From the NCBI GenBank assembly GCA_964403795.1, contig CAYOHP010000075.1, positions 1 to 31,059 on the forward strand: a stretch of 31,059 bases of DNA. Reading direction: 5' to 3'. This DNA comes from CAYOHP01 sp964403795 [NCBI: uncultured bacterium] (GTDB lineage Bacteria > Muiribacteriota > UBA6191 > CAZXTJ01). The position numbers and the translations under genes were made by a program. Below, piece after piece: positions 25,252 to 31,059 of this stretch; the first letter of the stretch is position 1, and the number at the start of each line of letters is the position of its first letter. Below the pieces are notes generated by a model. That model saw only the letters and a list, made by a program, of their open reading frames with translations. It was not told the origin of the DNA and did no database searches.

Positions 25252-27497
25252 GCCGCACCGGAACCGGCTGGGCCCGCTCACTGGTGTTCTCCGGGACCCG
25301 TTCGGTGCCTCCGGCAGGCGCGAGTACCGACTCGGAGTCCCTGGAGGTCGAGGCCCTGATTCCCCACGACGCGGTCCGCGAGGTGCACCTCATGCTCGAG
25401 ACCAGGAACGTCAACTTCAAGAACAACCGGGTCAAGATCAACGGGACCCAAGTCGCCTACCTCCAGGGCCCGGGCCATGGGAAGGAAGGCACCGGCTACC
25501 AGGAGGACCTACCCGTGCCCGAGGGAGTGGTGGCGGCCGGGCTCAACCGGGTCGAGATCGCACCCGGGGAGGATGTCTCGGGCGCGGGGATCGGAGCCAG
25601 GTTCGACGCCTTCGAGGTCGCCGACCTCCGCCTCGAGTACCGGGTCGATCCGGGACCGGGGGGCCTCCCGCTCTGGCCCGGCCTGGTGTTGGGCCTCATG
25701 GTCGCGGCCCTGGTGGCCCGGCGCTCCCGGAACGCGAATCGACCCGACCGGCTCGTCTCGGCGACTCCCGGCAGGACCGCGGGGGGCGTAGCCCTGGTGC
25801 TGGCGGCCCTGCTCGGTGGAACCAGGGTCTCGGCAGAGGTTCCCGTGACGGGGCCAGATGGCGTCTGGCAGGCACCGGAGGCCGTCTCCGGCGGCCGCTG
25901 GATCCGGATCCTCCACCAGAATGACCTCCATGGCTACGGCTTCCCGCGGCGCTATGCCGGGGAGGCGCTGCCGCAGGAGCATCTCGGTGAGGTCCTGGGC
26001 GGACCCTTCTCGGTGGCCGCCTACCTCTCGGCGGTCCGGGCGGGTCTCTGGAGCCGCGATCCCCGCGGCCTCCGGGACTACGTGCGGGGCGGGGACGACG
26101 GTGTACTGCTCCTGGATGCCGGTGACTGGTACGGCGGGACGCTCTTCGACGCCGACACCCGGGGCGAGGCCATGGGGCGTCTGCTCGCGGATCCGGCCCT
26201 CGATCTCGATGTGACCACCCTGGGCAATCACGCCTGGGACTACGGGCGCGAGGGGCTGGAAAGGTTCCTGGACCGGCTCTCGGGGAAGAACGTGGTGGTC
26301 GCCAATCTCCTGGTGGACGGCGCCCGGCCCCGCGGCATCCCCGGCTGGGTCCGGGTCGAGGTCCAAGGGGCGAGGATCGGGGTGGTGGGGCTGCTCACGC
26401 CCCGCGCCCTGGCCCAGGCCCTGCCGGAGAAGACCGGCGGCCTGGAGGTCACCGACCCGGTGGCGGAACTCGACGCCTGCCTGGCCGGGCTCTCCTCCGG
26501 GGTCGACGCGGTGGTGGTGATCGCCCACTTCGGTCTCGATCGCGATGTCGAGCTCAGGAACCGTCTGGACGCCATGCTGGCGGCCCGGCCCGGCCACCGG
26601 GTGGTGCTGGTGGTGGACGGCCACAGCCATCGGGACGTCACCGAGCGGCTCGCCTCCGGTCCGCTCCTGGTCCAGGCCGACCATTACGGGATGCGGCTCG
26701 GGGAGGTCCTCCTGGAGATCGGTCCCGACCGGGTCCCCACCGGCCGGGTCCATGCGCGCCGCATCCTGCTCCGGAGCCGGGACTGGCCCCCCCCGATCCG
26801 GATGCTCACCCGTTTCGCAGAGGACCTGGCGGCCCGCGAGCGCCTCGAGGAGAAGGTGGTGGCGGCCACCAGGGACGGTTTCGCCTGGCCGGCTCTGGCC
26901 CGGAGCGATCCCCGCCTGGTGTCCCCCTGCGGAGACCTCGTCGCCCGCGCCTTCCTCGAGCACATGAAGCGGCTCGATCCAGGAGTGCAGATCGGCGTGA
27001 TGAACCAGGGCGGGGTCCGCACCGGCCTGTATGCGGGAGGCAAGGCCGTGACCCGCTCGGCGGTCCACGAGATCCTGCCCTTCGCCAACACCATGGCGGT
27101 GATGGAGGTCTCGGGCGAGGCCCTCCTGGCCCTGATCGAGAAGGGGATCCAGCACGTCTCCCGGATGAGCTTCGCAGGCCTCGAGCTCGAGGTCGCGGAG
27201 ACCGGAAGGGACGAGGCCGGGTTCCCCACCCGAACCGTCCGCTCGCTGCGGGTGAGCGATGGGAAGGGGGGCCTCGGACCTTTGATCCCGACCGCCCGAT
27301 ACAGGGTAGCGACCAGTCAGTACCTGGCGGGGCACGGCTTCTCCGCCTTCCCCGACACGCAGCGCCGGGATTACCCGGAGACCGACTCGGGCGTGCTGGC
27401 GACGATCCTGGCGGAGCTGGCCGGCAGGCTCGGGCCGCTGGACGAGGGACGGCTTGCCGCCTGGCTGGGAACCCCGATCCGCATCGTCGGGCGGTGA
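25248..27497 (+). CDS. 5'-nucleotidase family protein with an extra N-terminal domain
   Basis: About 749 residues, TTG start overlapping the channel gene's stop by 4 bases. Residues about 25-135 form a beta-rich region (NNRVKINGTQVAYLQG) that I cannot name, ending in a membrane segment near 145-162; a second hydrophobic segment lies near 182-198. The metallophosphoesterase domain (about 218-490) has all signature motifs: NDLHG (N225-G229), LLDAGDWYGG, GNHAWD (N327, H328), VIAHFG and DGHSH. The C-terminal nucleotide-binding domain has MNQGGVRTG and ILPFANTM. The family removes phosphate from extracellular nucleotides or related substrates. The true gene may be two genes or start later (an ATG at 25697 precedes the second hydrophobic segment). 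A link with the channel is suggested by coupling. Confidence 0.85.
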   Translation: MSRTGTGWARSLVFSGTRSVPPAGASTDSESLEVEALIPHDAVREVHLMLETRNVNFKNNRVKINGTQVAYLQGPGHGKEGTGYQEDLPVPEGVVAAGLNRVEIAPGEDVSGAGIGARFDAFEVADLRLEYRVDPGPGGLPLWPGLVLGLMVAALVARRSRNANRPDRLVSATPGRTAGGVALVLAALLGGTRVSAEVPVTGPDGVWQAPEAVSGGRWIRILHQNDLHGYGFPRRYAGEALPQEHLGEVLGGPFSVAAYLSAVRAGLWSRDPRGLRDYVRGGDDGVLLLDAGDWYGGTLFDADTRGEAMGRLLADPALDLDVTTLGNHAWDYGREGLERFLDRLSGKNVVVANLLVDGARPRGIPGWVRVEVQGARIGVVGLLTPRALAQALPEKTGGLEVTDPVAELDACLAGLSSGVDAVVVIAHFGLDRDVELRNRLDAMLAARPGHRVVLVVDGHSHRDVTERLASGPLLVQADHYGMRLGEVLLEIGPDRVPTGRVHARRILLRSRDWPPPIRMLTRFAEDLAARERLEEKVVAATRDGFAWPALARSDPRLVSPCGDLVARAFLEHMKRLDPGVQIGVMNQGGVRTGLYAGGKAVTRSAVHEILPFANTMAVMEVSGEALLALIEKGIQHVSRMSFAGLELEVAETGRDEAGFPTRTVRSLRVSDGKGGLGPLIPTARYRVATSQYLAGHGFSAFPDTQRRDYPETDSGVLATILAELAGRLGPLDEGRLAAWLGTPIRIVGR

Positions 27498-27540
27498 GCC
27501 GGGGGGAGCAGAGAAGGCGTAGCCCGTCGCTGGCGAGGCC

Positions 27541-27559
27541 CTTGCGGCCGAGCCGCAGG
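27541..27559. terminator. Hairpin between convergent genes
   Basis: CTTGCGGC pairs with GCCGCAGG around the loop CGA, an 8-bp stem with one G-T pair, inside the 63-base gap between the 5'-nucleotidase gene and the end of queC. Position suits a terminator used in both directions, but there is no T-tract on either strand. Confidence 0.35.
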
Positions 27560-27560
27560 C

Positions 27561-28283
27561 TCACGAGGGAAGCGGTCGTCCTTCCCGGTCGTAGGCCAGA
27601 CGGTCGGCAGCGTAGGGGATGGGATCCGGGACGCCAGCCCGGGCGAAGCCTCGCAGGCGAAGGGCGCACGAGTCGCATCGCCCACAGGCCGGGTCCTCGG
27701 AGCGGTAACAGCTCCAGGTGAGTTCCAGGGGCGCGCCGAGCTGCCTTCCCATGGCGACGATCTCGGCCTTCGAGAGGCGGATGAGCGGAGTGGCGATCCG
27801 GATCGCCCGGCCCGGCCGGGTGCCTGCGGCGATGGCGGTCTCGAAGGCGTCGTAGAAGGCGCGGCGACAGTCCGGGTAGCCCGAGGAGTCCTCCTCGACG
27901 GCGCCGATCACCACCGTGTCGAAGCCCAGGACCTCGGCCCAGGAGACCGCCATGCAGAGGAAGTGGGCGTTGCGGAAGGGGACGTAGGAGGTCGGGATCC
28001 CCTGGTTCCCGAGGTCGGCCTCCGGGACCGGGAGGGAGGGGTCGGTGAGGCTCGAGCCCCCGATCCGGCCCAGGTGCGAGAGGTCCATCTCCAGGCGACG
28101 CTCGATCCCGAGCCGGTTCGTGACCTCCCGGAAGGCGCGTCGCTCGCGTCCCTGGGTACGTTGGCCATACCCGGCGTGGACCGCGGCGACCTCGGGGTAC
28201 CGGCTCCTGGCCCAGGTGGCGCACACCGAGCTGTCGAGGCCGCCGGACATCAGGACCACGGCGCCGGTGCCGCCTGGCTCCAT
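27561..28283 (-). CDS. queC: 7-cyano-7-deazaguanine synthase
   Basis: Converts 7-carboxy-7-deazaguanine to preQ0 with ATP and ammonia, in queuosine (tRNA) or deazaguanine-DNA pathways. 240 residues. The PP-loop motif SGGLDSS lies at 13-19, the YVPFRN segment at about 100-105, and four zinc-binding cysteines at C192, C200, C203 and C206 (C-x7-C-x2-C-x2-C). The [13 protein letters not shown] stretch is family-typical. The ATG at 28283 is 3 bases after the adenosine deaminase stop, so the two genes form an operon. No other queuosine gene (queD, queE, queF, tgt) is present in the window, so the end product cannot be judged here. Confidence 0.95.
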   Translation of the reverse strand: MEPGGTGAVVLMSGGLDSSVCATWARSRYPEVAAVHAGYGQRTQGRERRAFREVTNRLGIERRLEMDLSHLGRIGGSSLTDPSLPVPEADLGNQGIPTSYVPFRNAHFLCMAVSWAEVLGFDTVVIGAVEEDSSGYPDCRRAFYDAFETAIAAGTRPGRAIRIATPLIRLSKAEIVAMGRQLGAPLELTWSCYRSEDPACGRCDSCALRLRGFARAGVPDPIPYAADRLAYDREGRPLPS

Positions 28284-28286
28284 GGT

Positions 28287-29477
28287 TCAGGCCAGCGAGC
28301 GGATCAGCTCGCGCATCTCATGGCGCAGGCGGTTGGCCTGCTCGTAGTCGTCGAAGGTCGAGTTGAAGCCGTTGAGTGCGATCTGCTTCAGCTCCGCCTT
28401 GCCCAGCAGATGGTGGGTGGCGGCCTTCACGTACTCGCCGTTGATGGAGGTGTCCGAGATCAGGGTGTTGTCGGTGTTGAGGGTCACCCGCACACCCTTC
28501 TTGAGGAAGCCGCGCAGCGGGTGGCTGCCGTAGGCATGCACGGTCCGGGTGTGGACGTTGGACGAGAGGCAGCATTCCACCGGGATCCGCTGGTTCACGA
28601 TGTACCGGAACAGGTCGCCGTCCTGGTAGACCCGGGTGCCGTGTCCGAGGCGGCGGGCGTTGCACTCGAAGAGCGCCTGACGGATCGAACGTGGACCGTA
28701 GCCTTCGCCGGCGTGGACCGTCACCGGCATCACGTACTCCTGGACGATCTTGAAGGCCTCGGCGTGCTTGTTCGGCGGGTAGCCGTTCTCGGGGCCGGCG
28801 ATGTCGAAGGCGACCACCCCCTCGCCCTTGTAGGCACAGGCCAGTTCGGCGGCGACCTTGGTTCCCTCGATGTCCTGGCGCATGCCGCAGATGATGAGCC
28901 GGGCCCGGATCGGGATCGGCGCCGCGGCCTCGCCCTGGCGCATGCCCTCGAGCACGGCCTCGACGATCTCGGGGAGCTGGAGTCCCAGCCCGGTGTGGAG
29001 CAGAGGGGCGAAGCGGATCTCGATGTAGCGGACGTTCTGGACGGCGTTGTCGATCACCAGTTCGCGGGTGATGCGGGTGATGCCCTCGGCCTCCTGCATC
29101 ACCAGGCCGGTGATCCCGAAGGGGATGAGGTACTCCTCGAGGTTCCGGGTGTGGTCGCCGACCTTCACCACCCGACCGAGCGCTTCGAGCGAGCAGGAGG
29201 CCAGGTCGATCCGGTCGCCGTAGAGGGCCTCGACCATCTCCTCCTGGGGACGGCGGGACTCCGCCGGGACCGAGCGGAGCAGCTCGTGGAGGGTCTCGAG
29301 GCGCAGCGAGCCGTCGAGGTGGACATGGAGTTCGGTCTTGGGAAGCCGCTGCACGAACTCCTCGAGCGCCCCGCCCTCGAGCCGGTCGTTGCCGATCTCG
29401 GCCGCGTCCTCCTCGTTCGCCTCGTGGTGCTCGACGAGGTCCTGGTGTCGCTTCGCTGCGGTTCGCCTGGGGCTCAT
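28287..29477 (-). CDS. add: Adenosine deaminase family protein
   Basis: Hydrolyses adenosine (or deoxyadenosine, or a related aminopurine) to the inosine product in purine salvage. 396 residues, ATG 29477 with GAGGAGGG immediately upstream. Zinc and catalytic residues are in place: H51/H53 (HVHLDG), H255 and E258 (VHAGE), H279 (LGHG) and D336. The position after D336 is Asn (NTDN) rather than the Asp of the classical TDDP motif; some bacterial members share this, so substrate preference may differ. A 40-residue charged N-terminal extension precedes the domain. It leads the add-queC operon and diverges from the Cld-family gene. Confidence 0.93.
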   Translation of the reverse strand: MSPRRTAAKRHQDLVEHHEANEEDAAEIGNDRLEGGALEEFVQRLPKTELHVHLDGSLRLETLHELLRSVPAESRRPQEEMVEALYGDRIDLASCSLEALGRVVKVGDHTRNLEEYLIPFGITGLVMQEAEGITRITRELVIDNAVQNVRYIEIRFAPLLHTGLGLQLPEIVEAVLEGMRQGEAAAPIPIRARLIICGMRQDIEGTKVAAELACAYKGEGVVAFDIAGPENGYPPNKHAEAFKIVQEYVMPVTVHAGEGYGPRSIRQALFECNARRLGHGTRVYQDGDLFRYIVNQRIPVECCLSSNVHTRTVHAYGSHPLRGFLKKGVRVTLNTDNTLISDTSINGEYVKAATHHLLGKAELKQIALNGFNSTFDDYEQANRLRHEMRELIRSLA

Positions 29478-29499
29478 GACCCTCCTCGGGTCGAGAGTA

Positions 29500-29516
29500 C
29501 CCGCAGCCTCTGCGGG
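29500..29516. promoter_or_regulatory. Perfect 7-bp inverted repeat in the divergent promoter region
   Basis: CCCGCAG and CTGCGGG flank a 3-base spacer in the 81-base gap between add (minus) and the Cld-family gene (plus). It lies 23 bases upstream of the add start and 43 bases upstream of the other, a good place for an operator acting on both. It could equally form an RNA hairpin in the add leader. A TAGAAA at 29534-29539 is a weak -10 candidate for the rightward gene. Confidence 0.35.
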
Positions 29517-29558
29517 AGGAAAGCCGGGCGTGCTAGAAAGGCGGCGAGGAGGACCGCC

Positions 29559-30248
29559 ATGGAGCCTGCAGCCGCCCCCGGGACGAGGTCGGGATGGGTC
29601 GCCTGGATCGCCTACCGGATCCGCCCCGAGTACCGCATCCTGGGCGAGATCGACCGCTTCCGCCTGGGCGCCTTCCTGGTCGAGATCCTGGAGAGCCCGC
29701 ACGACCGGGTCGAAGTCGACTGCTACGCGACGGTCGGCTTCCGCTCCGACTGCGACCTCCTGGTGCGCTACCGGGCCCCGACCCCGGAGGAGATCCAGGA
29801 GATCGCCGTCAAGGTCCGCAACTCCGGCCTGGGACGCTACCTGGACGTGAGCTACGACTGGCTGGCGATCGAGCGGCCGGGTCCCTACCCGGGCGGTCCA
29901 GAGGCCAAGCACAGCGAGGGCGAGCGGCCCTGGTACGCGGTCCGGCCCTATGCCAAGAAGGGCGAGTGGTTCTTCCTCCCCTTCGAGGATCGCAAGCGGA
30001 TCGTGCATGCCTGGCAGGCCGTGGTGGCCCGCCACCCCGGGATCCGGGTCACCTCGAGCTACGGCTTCGGCCTCGGCGATGCCGAGTGGGTGCTCGAGTT
30101 CGAGTCGTCGAGCCTGGGAGACTACGAGGAGCTGGCCCGCGAACTCTGCGAGACCGAGGTGGGCAAGTACGCCCGGTTCGAGGGTCCGGTACTGGTGGGT
30201 CGGAAGGTGACCGCCCACGAGGCCCTGGAGCTGGCAGGCGCCCTGTGA
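29559..30248 (+). CDS. Chlorite dismutase (Cld) family protein, HemQ-like layout, proximal heme His not obvious
   Basis: 229 residues, ATG 29559 with GAGGAGG at 29546-29552. It shows the two ferredoxin-like halves of the Cld/HemQ family: an N-terminal half (about 15-110) and a C-terminal half (about 120-220) with RPYAKKGEWFFLPFEDR, YGFGLGDAEWVLEFE and EGPVLVGR. In actinobacterial and firmicute HemQ (coproheme decarboxylase) the proximal heme ligand is a His in a (D/E)HG motif 8 residues after the LPxE(E/D)R segment. Aligned without gaps here, that place is W152, while a His lies two residues earlier (H150). Heme binding is therefore uncertain; some Cld-family proteins bind no heme. It overlaps the esterase-like gene by 4 bases (GTGA). 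Confidence 0.8.
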   Translation: MEPAAAPGTRSGWVAWIAYRIRPEYRILGEIDRFRLGAFLVEILESPHDRVEVDCYATVGFRSDCDLLVRYRAPTPEEIQEIAVKVRNSGLGRYLDVSYDWLAIERPGPYPGGPEAKHSEGERPWYAVRPYAKKGEWFFLPFEDRKRIVHAWQAVVARHPGIRVTSSYGFGLGDAEWVLEFESSSLGDYEELARELCETEVGKYARFEGPVLVGRKVTAHEALELAGAL

Positions 30249-30967
30249 GGGAGGAGGCCTGGGACAGCCCCAATCTGGGTCGACGCATGCGGGTCGCCTG
30301 CTACGGCCACTGGGGTACGCCCATGGTCCTCTTCCCGACCGCCACCGCGGACCACCTCGACTACCAGCGTTTCGGTCTGGTCGACGCCATGGGGCCCCTG
30401 CTCTCGGCGGGCGTGGTGAAGCTCTACGCGGTCGAGAGCGTGAACCGGGAGTCCTGGATGGACCCTTCGGTGCCGCCCTGGGTTTCGATCGGCATCCAGG
30501 AGCGCTACAACGCCTGGGTCACGGAGGAGCTCGTGCCCTTCGTGCAGGAGGACTGCCGCACCCCGGGAATCCGGATCGCCCTGGCCGGTGCCAGCTTCGG
30601 CTGCTTCCACGCAGCCAACCAGTTCTTCCGGCGGCCCGATCTGTTCTCGACCCTGATCGGGCTCTCCGGGACCTATGACCTGCGGTCCTGGTCGCGAGGC
30701 TGGTTCGGAGGGACCTGCTACCTGAACAGTCCGGTCCACTTCGTGTCCGGGCTCCAGGGGCCACTGCTGCGGGACCTGAAGAAGCACTGCTCGATCGCCA
30801 TGGTGAGCGGCCGGCGCCGGGAGAGCCCTCGCCCCGCCCGGACCATGGCGCGGGTGCTCCGTCAGAAGCGGATCCCCTACAAGGTCGACGTGTGGAAGGC
30901 CGCCAGCCACGACTGGGCCTGGTGGAACCGGATGCTGCCCTTCCACACCGCCCGTCTCCTGGCCTGA
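30245..30967 (+). CDS. Alpha/beta-hydrolase of the esterase (EstD/FrsA-like putative esterase) type
   Basis: 240 residues, GTG 30245 coupled to the preceding stop; a later ATG at 30287 would cut into the conserved N-terminal strands (SPNLGRRMRVACYGHWG), so I keep the upstream start. The nucleophile elbow is GASFG with S117, and a likely catalytic His is H222 (SHDWAWW); the acid residue is not certain. The LFPTA and VESVNRESW segments match the pfam00756-type putative esterase family. No signal peptide is visible, so a cytoplasmic enzyme is expected. The substrate is unknown. Its coupling to the Cld-family gene suggests a shared pathway, which I cannot name. Confidence 0.83.
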   Translation: MREEAWDSPNLGRRMRVACYGHWGTPMVLFPTATADHLDYQRFGLVDAMGPLLSAGVVKLYAVESVNRESWMDPSVPPWVSIGIQERYNAWVTEELVPFVQEDCRTPGIRIALAGASFGCFHAANQFFRRPDLFSTLIGLSGTYDLRSWSRGWFGGTCYLNSPVHFVSGLQGPLLRDLKKHCSIAMVSGRRRESPRPARTMARVLRQKRIPYKVDVWKAASHDWAWWNRMLPFHTARLLA

Positions 30968-31010
30968 CGCGGGAGGAGCAACCGGAGCCCGTCCGCGGGT
31001 CTCGATCCAC

Positions 31011-31058
31011 GGGCGCAGCCGTAGCGCCCCCGGCTCCGCCGGGGGAGACCACTCTGGA
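31011..31058 (+). repeat. Edge repeat, right copy
   Basis: 48 bases matching the reverse complement of 21-69. The central stem (31027-31034 with 31038-31045, loop TCC) is perfect at 8 bp and carries the compensatory base-pair swap relative to the left copy. It begins 43 bases after the esterase-like gene, so it could serve as its terminator, although no T-tract follows. With the left copy it brackets the entire window. Confidence 0.75.
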
Positions 31059-31059
31059 A

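Noticed and set aside
20788-25281. 1497-codon open frame on the minus strand across the STAS and MscS genes
   Set aside because: It runs opposite clear MscS motifs and continues out of frame through two STAS genes on its own strand; a shadow of codon composition.
1-31059. Whole window as a transposon or integrative element bounded by terminal inverted repeats
   Set aside because: No transposase, integrase or target-site duplication; contents are mostly housekeeping and envelope genes of uniform composition. A dispersed repeat at assembly ends is simpler.

Overview
This is a very GC-rich, gene-dense stretch of what looks like the chromosome of a diderm bacterium. I count 21 protein genes, no rRNA or tRNA, no transposase, no CRISPR array and no intergenic gap over about 190 bases. 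Two predicted outer-membrane beta-barrels end in a C-terminal Phe, and there are many signal peptides, Shine-Dalgarno sequences (GGAGG-type) and GTG/TTG starts. The phylum cannot be fixed from sequence alone; a poorly cultured high-GC lineage (Planctomycetota, Myxococcota, Acidobacteriota or similar) is a guess. One gene, a threonyl-tRNA synthetase of archaeal type, has an unusual ancestry for such a genome.

Layout. Positions 184-3231 hold a CHASE2-domain class III adenylate cyclase. It is followed by a duplicated envelope cluster (3353-11353): secreted FecR-domain protein 1, an outer-membrane barrel, NTF2-like protein A, FecR-domain protein 2, NTF2-like protein B, and a short NTF2-like protein C. 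I see no sigma or anti-sigma factor, so this is not a classical FecI/FecR system. Next come the riboflavin genes ribBA and ribH (11485-13345). A second signalling cluster follows: a porin-like barrel, a cupredoxin-like secreted protein, and a second membrane adenylate cyclase (HAMP, cyclase, HEAT repeats) at 13429-18657.

The middle of the window has a leftward operon of two STAS-domain genes and thrS (21314 to 18704). Divergent from it are a very large MscS-family channel (21463-25251) and a translationally coupled 5'-nucleotidase-family protein (25248-27497). The right part has a leftward pair, adenosine deaminase and queC (29477 to 27561), divergent from a chlorite dismutase-family protein and an esterase-like protein (29559-30967).

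The theme of the left half is cAMP signalling from the envelope. Both cyclases have large extracytoplasmic sensor regions and complete catalytic motifs, and each sits beside a predicted outer-membrane barrel and secreted proteins of unknown role. The FecR/NTF2 cluster is the best candidate for an undescribed system. The window begins and ends with inverted copies of a roughly 48-base hairpin repeat, so the limits may be assembly break points at a dispersed repeat.
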